From Aurantiacibacter sp. MUD61 (GTDB lineage: Bacteria > Pseudomonadota > Alphaproteobacteria > Sphingomonadales > Sphingomonadaceae), in assembly GCF_027912455.1 (NCBI RefSeq), contig NZ_CP115446.1, positions 1,821,501 through 1,885,500 of the forward strand: 64,000 nt of DNA, in the 5' to 3' direction. Below the pieces are notes generated by a model. It saw only the letters and a program-made list of their open reading frames with translations. It made no database searches and was not told the origin of the DNA. This document shows, piece after piece, positions 37,390-46,414 of this stretch. Position numbers and translations under genes: made by a program. Position 1 is the stretch's first letter; the number at the start of each line of letters is the position of its first letter.

Positions 37390-39881
37390 GTCAGCGTTTG
37401 TTCGGCATCCGATCCCAACCGGACTTCACCGATAGCGTAGTCCGCCGCGCCCTGCGTCGCGAGAATGAAGGGTGTGGTCAGGGAGGCCATGTCAGCCCCC
37501 GCGTCACGGAAGCATTTCAGCGGAATTCCGTAGCGCACGAAGCCATCGGTTTCTGGAAGGTCCACCGCAATGGCTTCGCTGCCCGTCGCTCCCCGCACAA
37601 GCAGTTGGGATGCATCGGGTGCATCGATCATGCGCAGGGTCACAAGCAGCAGCACATCCGCATTGGTTTCGCGCGTGATATCGATCGGTTCGAAATTGCG
37701 CAGCGCCACCTCGGCAGAGCCATCGCGTATCGTGAAGCGTCGACCGCCCTCCTGCCGTCCGTAATCGATCGCGGTAACGGCAATGCGCCCATCGGCGGCT
37801 TCGGCAGGCATTGTCGTGACCCGCAAAGGCTCGGTCTGCCCGGCCGCACCGACCAGCAAGGACCAGCTGGAAGCGGGGCGACCATCCGCAAACCACATGC
37901 GGCTGTCACCTGCCGCATCGCTCGTGTCGATTTCCGGCAACATTGCCCATGGTTCTGCGGTTGAGGTGTAGGTGAGACCGTATCCGAAGGGGTAGAGCAC
38001 ACCGTCAGAAAGATCGGGCGTCATCGGCCACTCTGCAGGAAGCTGGCCCGAGAAATCGTGCCGGGCATTTCCTGCGCTGTCGCCCACCAGCACATCCGCA
38101 ATTCCGCCACCTTCGCTACCGGGCAGCCATGCCACGACGAACGCATCGGCCGCGTTGAGAGCGGGATTGACGTAAAGCGGACGCCCGGTGATCATCACGG
38201 CAATGACCGGGATGTCCTGTTCACGCAGGCTCCGCATGGTCTCATAGGGCGCTGTCAGTTCGGGATCGAGCTGGAGCGAAGCGCGGTCGCCCTGGAACTC
38301 GGCATAGGGCCGTTCTCCGAAGACTACCACGGCGGCATCGGGGCGCTGGGTAAAGCTGCCATCGGGCGACAGCTCTGCGCTGCCACCGGCGGCGGTCACA
38401 GCTTCCTCCAGTCCGGCCCAGATCGACGTAGCGCCGGGGAAAAGATCGTTCGTCAGGCCGGTCCCCTGCCAGCTCAGCGTCCATCCGCCGGACTGGCGAG
38501 CAATGTCATCAGCTCCATCACCGGCGACCAGCAGGCGACCTCCGGGCGCAAGTGGCAGAATGCCATCATTGCGTAGCAAGACGAGGGACTGGCGCACCGC
38601 CTGCCGAGCAACATCGCGGTGCTCTGCGGAACCAAGCCGCTCCCATTCTCCGGAAAACGCGCGGTCGGAGGGGGCTGGCGCATCAAGCAGCCCGAGCCGC
38701 AATTTGACGCGTAGGACCGCGGCGACCGCCTCGTCAATGCGGGCGATCTCGATACTGCCGTCCCGCGCCCCTGCGAGCGTGTTGTCATAGATGGCGCGCC
38801 AGCTGTCGGGGGCCATATACATGTCGATGCCGGCTTCGAGCGCCTGGGCGCAGGCTTCATTCGTGCATCCGGCAACCTGGCCGTGCGCGTTCCAATCGGA
38901 CACGACGAAACCGTCGAAGCCCATCTGGTCGCGCAGTACACCTGTCAGCAGGGATTCATTGCCGGTCATTTTGACGCCCTGCCAGCTCGAGAAGCTGGCC
39001 ATGACCGTCATGACACCGTTCTCGATCGCGGGACCGTAAGGCGCGCCGTGAATGTCGCGCAGCTCGATTTCGGAAATGCTGGAATCGCCCTGGTCGATGC
39101 CAGCATCGGTGCCGCCGTCCGCAAGATAATGCTTGGTGCTCGCCAGGACGTAGGGACCGTCGAGAAGGTCGCGATTGCCCGGGGGGCCCTGCAAGCCGCG
39201 AACCATGGCGCCCGTATATTCCGCCACTAGCGTCGGATCGGAGGAATACCCTTCATAGGCGCGACCCCAGCGAAAATCCTGCGGCACAGCGACAGTGGGA
39301 GCAAAAGTCCATTCCTGCCCCGTCACACGAATCTCGACGGCTGTGACAGCCCCGATTTCCTCCACAAGCTCGGTATCCCGCATCGCGCCGAGGCCGATGT
39401 TGTGTGGGAAGAGCGTTGCGCCGATAATATTGGAATGGCCGTGCACGGCGTCGGTGCCCCACAAGATGGGAATCCCGACACCGCCATCGCTCCGATCTGT
39501 TGAGGAGGCGTAAAACTCGTCTGCCAGACGCAGCCATTCGCTGGCTGGAGCGAGATCGTCACCATAAGGGCCGCTGTTTCCGCCGTTGAGCACGGAGCCG
39601 AGGTTGTATGTCCGCACATCCTCCGGCGTTACGCAGCACAGGTCGGCCTGGACAATCTGCCCCACCTTTTCTTCCAGCGTCATGGAGGCAATGATCGCTG
39701 CGATCCGTTGCTCTCCTGCCGGATCACGGGGGTAGGGGTATTCATAGCTCGGCCAGATTTCGGGATTCGCCACGCCCGCCTGCGAATCTGCCTGAACGGG
39801 CTGGTCGTTCCGGGCAATTTCAGGCGTGCTGGCACAAGCAGCAAGCAGCGGAAGTGCAAGCAGGTAAGTTAGGCGCACCAC
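37380..39881 (-). CDS. GH3 exo-beta-glucanase/beta-glucosidase, ExoP-type lipoprotein
   Basis: About 833 residues. The start is a GTG at 39881 (or 39878) following GGGGAGGGA; this gives a lipoprotein signal with lipobox LAAC (C16). The GH3 barrel contains GTDAVHGHSN, STKHYLADGGTD and nucleophile D329 in VVSDWNAHG. A sandwich domain and then a C-terminal galactose-binding-like domain of the ExoP type (about 640-833) follow. This branch acts on beta-1,3/1,4-glucans and differs from the SDYFAI-type GH3 at 27109. First gene of the long operon, with an operator just upstream. Confidence 0.87.
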   Translation of the reverse strand: MVRLTYLLALPLLAACASTPEIARNDQPVQADSQAGVANPEIWPSYEYPYPRDPAGEQRIAAIIASMTLEEKVGQIVQADLCCVTPEDVRTYNLGSVLNGGNSGPYGDDLAPASEWLRLADEFYASSTDRSDGGVGIPILWGTDAVHGHSNIIGATLFPHNIGLGAMRDTELVEEIGAVTAVEIRVTGQEWTFAPTVAVPQDFRWGRAYEGYSSDPTLVAEYTGAMVRGLQGPPGNRDLLDGPYVLASTKHYLADGGTDAGIDQGDSSISEIELRDIHGAPYGPAIENGVMTVMASFSSWQGVKMTGNESLLTGVLRDQMGFDGFVVSDWNAHGQVAGCTNEACAQALEAGIDMYMAPDSWRAIYDNTLAGARDGSIEIARIDEAVAAVLRVKLRLGLLDAPAPSDRAFSGEWERLGSAEHRDVARQAVRQSLVLLRNDGILPLAPGGRLLVAGDGADDIARQSGGWTLSWQGTGLTNDLFPGATSIWAGLEEAVTAAGGSAELSPDGSFTQRPDAAVVVFGERPYAEFQGDRASLQLDPELTAPYETMRSLREQDIPVIAVMITGRPLYVNPALNAADAFVVAWLPGSEGGGIADVLVGDSAGNARHDFSGQLPAEWPMTPDLSDGVLYPFGYGLTYTSTAEPWAMLPEIDTSDAAGDSRMWFADGRPASSWSLLVGAAGQTEPLRVTTMPAEAADGRIAVTAIDYGRQEGGRRFTIRDGSAEVALRNFEPIDITRETNADVLLLVTLRMIDAPDASQLLVRGATGSEAIAVDLPETDGFVRYGIPLKCFRDAGADMASLTTPFILATQGAADYAIGEVRLGSDAEQTLTCP

Positions 39882-39897
39882 AGAATCCCTCCCCAAA

Positions 39898-39911
39898 TGG
39901 TAACGCTACCA
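39898..39911. promoter_or_regulatory. LacI-type operator, site 4
   Basis: TGGTAACGCTACCA, one pair away from a perfect palindrome, lies 17 nt upstream of the GTG of the six-gene GH3-cupin-GH5-xylXBC unit. Same family as sites 1-3. Confidence 0.8.
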
Positions 39912-40047
39912 TAATCACACTGCGATGGCGCGTGTCAAAGCAATTTCGGCAATTTTGGTAGCCAGTTTGGGCGGGAAGGCGTTGATCAAGACGGATTGCC
40001 TGGAAAGAGCCTTTACCCTGCGCGGCGCATTCCCCATCTAGGACGCA

Positions 40048-40734
40048 ATGACCGACACCCTTCTTCTCGCAGCGATCCTCATCCCGTGTTTGATCGTGGC
40101 GATCGTGTTTCACGAAGTCGCCCACGGCTGGACCGCGCTGATGCTGGGCGATCCGACTGCGAAAGAGCAGAAGCGGCTGAGCCTCAACCCGATCCGCCAT
40201 GTCGATCCGATCGGCACGCTGCTGGTGCCGGGAGGGCTGGCGCTTGCGGGCTTGCCGGTGTTCGGCTGGGCCAAGCCGGTGCCTGTATTGAAGCACAGGC
40301 TCAACAATCCGCGTTTTGGAATGATGGCAGTTGCTGCTGCCGGGCCGGGCACGAATTTCATTCTCGCCGCAATTGGAGCGATTGCTCTGGGCGTGCTTGC
40401 TCCCATGCTGGCAGTGGATGGGACGGGCGAGCCGCATATTCTCATTACCGGGCTTTTCTACTTCATCTCGATCAACATTTTTCTCGCACTGTTCAATCTG
40501 CTGCCCATTCCGCCTTTCGACGGCAGCCATATTATCGAAGGCCTTCTGCCGCCGTCGGCTGCTCGCGCTTACGAGAAGATCAGGCCGCTGGGCTTCCCGC
40601 TGCTCTTCATCCTGCTGGTGGCAGTGCCATACGTCTTTCCAGAGGCGGGCATCGTGGAGAATGTCGTCCTGCCGCCGGTTGATTGGGCGATGCAGCAATA
40701 TCTCGGTCTTGCGGAGTTGATCGCCGGTGAGTGA
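40048..40734 (+). CDS. site-2 protease family (M50) integral membrane metalloprotease
   Basis: A 228-residue multi-pass membrane protein. The zinc motif HEVAH (22-26) lies in the first helix, NPIRHVDPIGT follows, and the third zinc ligand is in NLLPIPPFDGSH. This short M50 subgroup lacks a PDZ domain and is common next to housekeeping genes; its substrate is unknown. The last 8 nt overlap truB, so the two are translationally linked. Confidence 0.87.
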   Translation: MTDTLLLAAILIPCLIVAIVFHEVAHGWTALMLGDPTAKEQKRLSLNPIRHVDPIGTLLVPGGLALAGLPVFGWAKPVPVLKHRLNNPRFGMMAVAAAGPGTNFILAAIGAIALGVLAPMLAVDGTGEPHILITGLFYFISINIFLALFNLLPIPPFDGSHIIEGLLPPSAARAYEKIRPLGFPLLFILLVAVPYVFPEAGIVENVVLPPVDWAMQQYLGLAELIAGE

Positions 40735-41707
40735 TCTTGCGCAACCTCACGGCTGGCTCATCCTCGACAAGCCGCGCGGGCTCGGCTCGACGCAGGCGGT
40801 TGGCGCGGTGAAGCGGAATTTGCGCGAAGGCGGCTATCCGAAGACCAAGGTGGGTCATGGCGGCACGCTCGATCCGCTGGCGGAAGGCGTGCTTCCGATC
40901 GCTCTTGGCGAAGCGACCAAGCTTTCGGGCCGGATGCTCGACAGTGACAAGACCTACGAGTTCACAATCCAGTTCGGCGAGCAAACCGACACGCTCGACA
41001 CCGAGGGGGAGGTCATTGCTACCTCGGATCGCCGCCCGCCGCTCGCCGCCATTGCGGCGATTTGTGAGCACTTCACCGGCAAAATCGAGCAGATTCCACC
41101 CAAGTACTCGGCGCTGAAAGTTGACGGAAAGCGCGCCTACGATCTGGCGCGGGCAGGGGAGGACGTCGAGCTGGAAACGCGGCGTGTCACGATACACTCG
41201 CTCGAATTTCTCGGGCCCGATCTCAGCCAGGAAGGCGTATCGCCATTCGCCACCACTCTTGGCCGCCCAGACCCCTACGATCCCCAAGCTCCGCTCGAAT
41301 TGGCGGATAGCGTCACGCTCGTCGCAAAGGTTTCCAAAGGCACATACATCCGCTCGCTTGCACGGGATATCGCACGCGCCCTTGGAACGGTAGGGCACGT
41401 TACCTATCTCCGTCGCACACAGGCGGGGCCCTTCAGCGAAAATCAGGCGATTTCGCTGGACAAACTGAATGAAATCGGTAAGGGCGCGCCCATCAAAGAC
41501 CACCTCCTGTCACTGGAGGCGGGGCTGGACGGTATCCCGGCTCTCGCTCTCGATCAGAACAGTGCGCAGGCGGCCAGACAAGGCCGGGTCGTTTCTGATC
41601 TGCCCCACCCCGACGGGCTCTACTTTGCCAAGCTGGAGGAAACTCCGGTGGCATTGGTGGAACTTGAAGGGGGCATGATGAAAGTCGTGCGGGGGTTCAA
41701 TCTTTAA
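40727..41707 (+). CDS. truB: tRNA pseudouridine(55) synthase TruB
   Basis: Makes pseudouridine 55 in the T-loop of tRNAs. The 326 residues have LDKPRGLGST, the catalytic motif GGTLDPLAEGVLPI with the nucleophilic Asp, YSALKVDGKRAYDLAR, and SKGTYIRSLARDIA. The GTG start lies within the end of the M50 gene. It is followed by rpsO and pnp, the usual order, but is separated from rbfA by about 31 kb. Confidence 0.95.
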   Translation: MSDLAQPHGWLILDKPRGLGSTQAVGAVKRNLREGGYPKTKVGHGGTLDPLAEGVLPIALGEATKLSGRMLDSDKTYEFTIQFGEQTDTLDTEGEVIATSDRRPPLAAIAAICEHFTGKIEQIPPKYSALKVDGKRAYDLARAGEDVELETRRVTIHSLEFLGPDLSQEGVSPFATTLGRPDPYDPQAPLELADSVTLVAKVSKGTYIRSLARDIARALGTVGHVTYLRRTQAGPFSENQAISLDKLNEIGKGAPIKDHLLSLEAGLDGIPALALDQNSAQAARQGRVVSDLPHPDGLYFAKLEETPVALVELEGGMMKVVRGFNL

Positions 41708-41733
41708 AAGGATGCCGCAGAAGGTAGAAAGAC

Positions 41734-42003
41734 ATGTCGGTAACCACCGAAAAGAAGGCAGAGATTATCAAGGACAACGCCGTAGGCAAGGGCGACACCG
41801 GTTCTCCGGAAGTACAGGTTGCCATCCTGACAGAGCGTATCCGCAATCTCACCGACCACTTCAAGGATCACCACAAAGACAACCATTCGCGTCGTGGTCT
41901 GCTGAAGATGGTCAACAAGCGTCGCAGCCTGCTGGCCTATCTCAAGCGCAAGGATCTGGAGCGGTACAACGCCCTGATCCAGAAGCTGGGTCTTCGTAAA
42001 TAA
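41734..42003 (+). CDS. rpsO: 30S ribosomal protein S15
   Basis: The 89-residue primary 16S rRNA-binding protein. [28 protein letters not shown]-like [12 protein letters not shown] and the C-terminal [12 protein letters not shown] are characteristic. It lies 26 nt after truB, with AGAAAGAC upstream, and pnp follows after 171 nt. Confidence 0.97.
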   Translation: MSVTTEKKAEIIKDNAVGKGDTGSPEVQVAILTERIRNLTDHFKDHHKDNHSRRGLLKMVNKRRSLLAYLKRKDLERYNALIQKLGLRK

Positions 42004-42014
42004 GAGTTTCGTGG

Positions 42015-42038
42015 AAGGCGGCTCCTCGGGGTCGCCTT
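42015..42038 (+). terminator. stem-loop after rpsO
   Basis: AAGGCGGCTC pairs with GGGTCGCCTT (with G-U pairs), followed by a short TTTC. It is a weak terminator or an RNase-processing hairpin in the 171-bp rpsO-pnp gap. In E. coli a comparable position holds both a terminator and an RNase III site controlling pnp. A second GC-rich inverted region near 42095-42125 may add structure to the pnp leader. Confidence 0.5.
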
Positions 42039-42174
42039 TCTCGCATTTGGCATCCTTCACAATCCGGTGAGGGGGCCTTGAGGCCAATCTGGGCCTCGCA
42101 CCGGACCGGGCCGGTTCACCCGGACAATGTAGGCCCCGCGCTGCAATGTGGCACGCGGGTCATGAAGGATAAAT

Positions 42175-44460
42175 ATGTTCGACAAGAAAACCGTATCGAT
42201 TGAATGGGGCGGAAAAACCCTCACTCTCGAAACCGGTCAGATCGCCCGTCAGGCAGACGGCGCCGTTCTGGCCACCTATGGCGAAACCGTGGTGCTGTGC
42301 GCCGTGACCGCCGCCAAGAGCGTCAAGGAAGGGCAGGACTTCTTCCCGCTGACTGTTCACTATCAGGAAAAATTCTCCGCCGCGGGCCGTATCCCGGGCG
42401 GCTTCTTCAAGCGCGAAGGCCGCGCGACGGAGAAGGAAACACTGACTTCCCGCCTGATCGATCGCCCTGTGCGCCCGCTCTTCCCGGAAGGCTTCTACAA
42501 CGAAATCAACGTGATCTGCCAGGTCCTCAGCTATGATGGCGAGACCGAGCCGGATATCGTAGCGATGATTGCAGCATCGGCTGCTCTCACCATTTCGGGC
42601 GTGCCTTTCATGGGCCCGATCGGCGCCGCACGCGTCGGCTTCCGCAATGGCGAATACGAACTCAACCCTAGCCTGCAGACGGCTCTCGACGAAGAAGGTC
42701 GCCTCGACCTCGTCGTCGCCGCCACGCAGGACGCGGTGATGATGGTCGAATCCGAAGCCAAGGAACTGAGCGAAGAAGAAATGCTCGGTGCCGTGATGTT
42801 CGCGCATGAAGAAAGCCGCAAGGTTATCGGCGCGATCATCGACCTCGCCGAACAGGCAGCCAAGGAACCTTGGGAAATCGACACGTCTGACGATACGTCG
42901 GCGATCAAGGAAAAGCTGCGCGGCATCATCGGTGACGATATCGCCGCTGCTTACAAGCTGACCGACAAGTCGCAGCGTTCGGACGCGCTGAACGCAGCGC
43001 GTGCCAAGGGCAAGGAAGCCTTTGCCGACGAAGAAGCGCAGACGCAGCTCGTCGCCAACAAGGCGGTAAAGAAGCTGGAAGCCGAAATCGTTCGCGGTGC
43101 GATCATCAAGGATGGCACCCGCATCGATGGCCGTAAGCTCGATCAGGTTCGCCCGATCGAAGCCATGGTCGGCATGCTGCCGCGTACGCACGGTTCGGCG
43201 CTGTTCACCCGCGGTGAAACGCAGGCGATCTGCACCACCACGCTGGGCACCAAGGATGCCGAGCAGATGATCGATGGTCTGGAGGGTCTCTCCTACAACC
43301 ACTTCATGCTGCACTATAACTTCCCGCCGTACTCGGTTGGCGAAGTGGGCCGCTTCGGCTTCACCGGTCGTCGTGAGCAGGGCCACGGTAAGCTCGCATG
43401 GCGCGCGCTGAACCCCGTCCTGCCTTCGCATGAGGACTTCCCTTATACGATCCGCGTCCTGTCCGACATCACCGAGTCCAACGGCTCGAGCTCGATGGCG
43501 ACTGTTTGCGGTGGCTGTCTGTCGATGATGGATGCCGGTGTTCCGATCGAACGCCCGGTTTCCGGTATCGCCATGGGCCTGATCCTCGAAGGCGAAGACT
43601 TCGCCGTCCTGTCCGACATTCTGGGTGACGAAGATCACCTGGGTGACATGGACTTCAAGGTCGCCGGTTCGGAAAACGGCATCACCACCATGCAGATGGA
43701 CATCAAGGTTGCCGGCATTACGCAGGAAATCATGGCCAAGGCGCTCGAGCAGGCGAAAGCCGGCCGTACGCACATCCTTGGCGAAATGGCGAAGGCTCTG
43801 GGTTCGGCACGTACGGGTGTGTCCAAGCACGCTCCGCGTATCGAGACCATGCAGATCGACAAGTCCAAGATCCGTGACGTTATCGGCACGGGCGGCAAGG
43901 TCATCCGCGAAATCGTCGCAGAAACCGGCGCCAAGGTCGACATCGACGATGAAGGCGTGATCAAGATCTCGTCCTCCAACGCTGACGAGATTGCGGCTGC
44001 AAAGGCCTGGATCGAAGGCATCGTGGAAGAAGCCGAAGTCGGCAAGATCTACACCGGTAAGGTCGTCAACATCGTGGACTTCGGTGCATTCGTGAACTTC
44101 ATGGGCGGCAAGGACGGTCTCGTCCACGTGTCCGAAATGAAGAACGAGCGCGTCGAAAAGGTGACCGACGTCGTTTCCGAAGGCGACGAAGTGAAGGTCA
44201 AGGTCCTCGAAATCGACGGTCGCGGCAAAGTCCGCCTGTCGATGCGTGTTGTCGATCAGGAAACCGGCGAAGGGCTGGAAGACACCCGCCCGCCGCGCGA
44301 ACCGCGTGGTGACAAGGGCGGCCGTGGCGGCGGTGATCGCCGTGGTCCGCGCGGTGGCCGTGATCGCAAGAACGATCGTGGTGGTCGTCGCGGCGGTGGC
44401 GACAGCGATGGCGGCAAGGGTGGCGAAGACCACATGCCAGCCTTCCTGAAGGACGACTAA
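42175..44460 (+). CDS. pnp: polyribonucleotide nucleotidyltransferase (PNPase)
   Basis: The 761-residue phosphorolytic 3'-5' exoribonuclease of the degradosome. Two RNase PH cores are visible (first with [10 protein letters not shown] and [11 protein letters not shown], second with [14 protein letters not shown] and [13 protein letters not shown]), then KH ([11 protein letters not shown]) and S1 ([15 protein letters not shown]) domains. The Gly/Arg/Asp-rich tail (about 705-750) is typical of alphaproteobacterial enzymes and may bind RNA or RNase E. Confidence 0.97.
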   Translation: MFDKKTVSIEWGGKTLTLETGQIARQADGAVLATYGETVVLCAVTAAKSVKEGQDFFPLTVHYQEKFSAAGRIPGGFFKREGRATEKETLTSRLIDRPVRPLFPEGFYNEINVICQVLSYDGETEPDIVAMIAASAALTISGVPFMGPIGAARVGFRNGEYELNPSLQTALDEEGRLDLVVAATQDAVMMVESEAKELSEEEMLGAVMFAHEESRKVIGAIIDLAEQAAKEPWEIDTSDDTSAIKEKLRGIIGDDIAAAYKLTDKSQRSDALNAARAKGKEAFADEEAQTQLVANKAVKKLEAEIVRGAIIKDGTRIDGRKLDQVRPIEAMVGMLPRTHGSALFTRGETQAICTTTLGTKDAEQMIDGLEGLSYNHFMLHYNFPPYSVGEVGRFGFTGRREQGHGKLAWRALNPVLPSHEDFPYTIRVLSDITESNGSSSMATVCGGCLSMMDAGVPIERPVSGIAMGLILEGEDFAVLSDILGDEDHLGDMDFKVAGSENGITTMQMDIKVAGITQEIMAKALEQAKAGRTHILGEMAKALGSARTGVSKHAPRIETMQIDKSKIRDVIGTGGKVIREIVAETGAKVDIDDEGVIKISSSNADEIAAAKAWIEGIVEEAEVGKIYTGKVVNIVDFGAFVNFMGGKDGLVHVSEMKNERVEKVTDVVSEGDEVKVKVLEIDGRGKVRLSMRVVDQETGEGLEDTRPPREPRGDKGGRGGGDRRGPRGGRDRKNDRGGRRGGGDSDGGKGGEDHMPAFLKDD

Positions 44461-44481
44461 GTCCTTCCATCAGGAAACGAG

Positions 44482-44520
44482 AAAGGGCCGCGAAGCATCT
44501 GCTTCGCGGCCCTTTTCTTT
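44482..44520 (+). terminator. terminator of pnp
   Basis: A perfect 15-bp stem (AAAGGGCCGCGAAGC with its complement), a 4-nt loop and a T-rich tail, directly after the pnp stop. It lies just before the convergent alcohol dehydrogenase end. Confidence 0.95.
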
Positions 44521-44539
44521 GCCCTATGGCGAGAAGCCT

Positions 44540-45643
44540 TCAGGGCATTTCGAGGATCGGCTTGAAGACCTTGCCATTCTCCAGATCGGCCACCGCCTCG
44601 TTGATCTTGTCGAAGGGATAGCGCTTTACCAGCCTGTCGAACGGGAAGCGGCCTTGCTCATACATCCGGACCAGCTCCGGAATGAATTGCTTCACCTTGC
44701 TGTCCCCCTCGACGCAGCCGACGATCTTGCGCCCGCTCAGGATTTGCTCGTTGGCGTCGAAGGCGTAATCGGTGCCGGAAGGCGGTGCCCCCACCACCAC
44801 CAGCGTGCCACGCTTGGCGAGCGAGGCCCATGATGCGCGCGCGGCATGCTTGTTGCCCGAACACTCGATAGCGAAATCGACGCCCTCTGCCACGATCTCG
44901 CGCACCTTCTCCGCCGTGTCCGTCTCTTCGTTCACGGTGATGCTGTGCGTCGCGCCGAGGTCCTTCGCCATCTCGAGGCGCTCTTCATTCATGTCGATAG
45001 CGATGATCGTGTTGCAGCCCGCAACCTTCGCCGCCATGATTGCCGACATACCCACGCTGCCTACGCCGCATACCAGCAGGTTCGATCCGGCAGGAGGGGC
45101 AGCTGTGCGAAGCACCGCGCCGGCCCCTGTCTGGATGCCACAACCGAGCGGGCCGAGCAGGGAAATGTCGGTATCTCCCTCGATCTTCACGACATTGCGC
45201 TCATGCGCGATCGCATGGGTGGCGAAACTGGATTGCTGGAAGAAGGCTGCATTGGGACCATCCGCGAAGACCGGATCTTCGCTGCCAAGGCGCTTGTTCA
45301 TGAAGTTCAGCGCTTCAAAGTCGTTGCAATAGGCCGGGTCACCTTCCTGACACGGGCGGCAATGGCCGCATGAACCATAGGAAAGGACGACATTGTCTCC
45401 CTCCGACAAATTGGTAACATGGCTGCCGCATTTCGCGATCCGGCCGGAACCCTCATGACCCAGCACGACCGGGAAGTTCGTCGGCAAATCGCCATCGCGC
45501 ACGGCCAGGTCTGTGTGGCACACACCCACCGCGACAATCTCTACCAGGACCTCATGCGGACCGGGATCGGCAATCGCCTGATCGACAATTTCGAATTTGC
45601 CTTCGGCTTCGGCAATTCGTGCTATGCGGGCATCGGTGGGCAT
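44540..45643 (-). CDS. zinc-dependent alcohol dehydrogenase (aryl-alcohol type)
   Basis: A 367-residue MDR-family dehydrogenase. It has catalytic zinc ligands in GVCHTDLAVRDGD and GHEGSG, a four-Cys structural zinc loop (CGHCRPCQEGDPAYC), and the NAD loop GVGSVGM. The spacing and GCGIQTGAG resemble benzyl/aryl-alcohol and class III-like dehydrogenases. AAAGGAA precedes the start. It is monocistronic and divergent from the spermidine-synthase-like gene across 87 bp. Substrate unknown. Confidence 0.83.
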   Translation of the reverse strand: MPTDARIARIAEAEGKFEIVDQAIADPGPHEVLVEIVAVGVCHTDLAVRDGDLPTNFPVVLGHEGSGRIAKCGSHVTNLSEGDNVVLSYGSCGHCRPCQEGDPAYCNDFEALNFMNKRLGSEDPVFADGPNAAFFQQSSFATHAIAHERNVVKIEGDTDISLLGPLGCGIQTGAGAVLRTAAPPAGSNLLVCGVGSVGMSAIMAAKVAGCNTIIAIDMNEERLEMAKDLGATHSITVNEETDTAEKVREIVAEGVDFAIECSGNKHAARASWASLAKRGTLVVVGAPPSGTDYAFDANEQILSGRKIVGCVEGDSKVKQFIPELVRMYEQGRFPFDRLVKRYPFDKINEAVADLENGKVFKPILEMP

Positions 45644-45730
45644 GGGAATTCCTTTCCTGTTTGCCCAATCAATGCCTGCACAGATTATGCGTTCCGGCGC
45701 TAAGTCCCCTCAATATCAATTGGATATATA

Positions 45731-46414
45731 ATGCTGCCACGCGAAGAGATCGCCACTGCCAAGATTCCCGGCGGAGACAAATTGACCCTCATTAGCCACG
45801 GACGCGATCATATCATTATGCTGGGGCGGGATGAGCTGATGGGCACGCGCATGCAGTATAGCGAAGAGCAGCTGGCGCGGCTTACGTTGGAGCGGCTGGA
45901 AGTCCCGAAACCCCGCCTCTTGATCGGCGGTTACGGAATGGGTTTCACCTACCGCGCAGCTCTGGAAAAACTGCCCGATGGAGGCAGTGTGACAGTCGCG
46001 GAAGTGGTGCCCGAAATTCTAGATTGGGCAAAAGGGCCACTCGCGCACCTTACAGGTGAGACCCTCAAAGACCCTCGCGGAGAGATCGTCCTCGCCGATG
46101 TGGCGGCGCTTGTCGATGATGCGGTAGACGGCACCACGCCGCGCTATGATGCGATCCTGATGGATGTCGACAATGGCCCCGATGGCATCGTGCGTGATGG
46201 CAATGAGAGGCTCTACACCCGTACCGGCATTGCCCGCATGCGCGATGCGCTGAATGTCGGCGGGCTGATTGCGATCTGGTCAGCCGCGCCCGATCACAAG
46301 TTTACAGGCCGCCTCAAGGATGCAGGGCTCAAAGTCGAGGTTCAGACCGTGCGGGCGCGGCCCAATAACAAAGGGCCGCACCACACGATCTGGTTTGCAC
46401 AAAGAGTGCGTTAA
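45731..46414 (+). CDS. spermidine synthase-like methyltransferase-fold protein
   Basis: A 227-residue protein with the Rossmann core of the spermidine synthase family: LIGGYGMGFTYRAAL (loop 1), SVTVAEVVPEILDW (acidic residue after strand 2) and YDAILMDVDNGPDG. It lacks the full N-terminal beta domain of true SpeE, so it is more likely a small-molecule transferase-like protein than a polyamine synthase. It overlaps the stop of the convergent dehydrogenase by 4 nt (TTAA). Confidence 0.7.
   Translation: MLPREEIATAKIPGGDKLTLISHGRDHIIMLGRDELMGTRMQYSEEQLARLTLERLEVPKPRLLIGGYGMGFTYRAALEKLPDGGSVTVAEVVPEILDWAKGPLAHLTGETLKDPRGEIVLADVAALVDDAVDGTTPRYDAILMDVDNGPDGIVRDGNERLYTRTGIARMRDALNVGGLIAIWSAAPDHKFTGRLKDAGLKVEVQTVRARPNNKGPHHTIWFAQRVR

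Noticed and set aside
42160..44433. 757-residue open frame antisense to pnp
   Set aside because: It mirrors pnp exactly, with a low-complexity Asp/Val/Phe/His-rich product and no domains. A shadow of the real gene.
45713..45727. ATATC-AATTG-GATAT inverted repeat just before the spermidine-synthase-like gene
   Set aside because: AT-rich, short, overlapping the probable ribosome-site region, and without a second copy elsewhere. Too likely to be chance.
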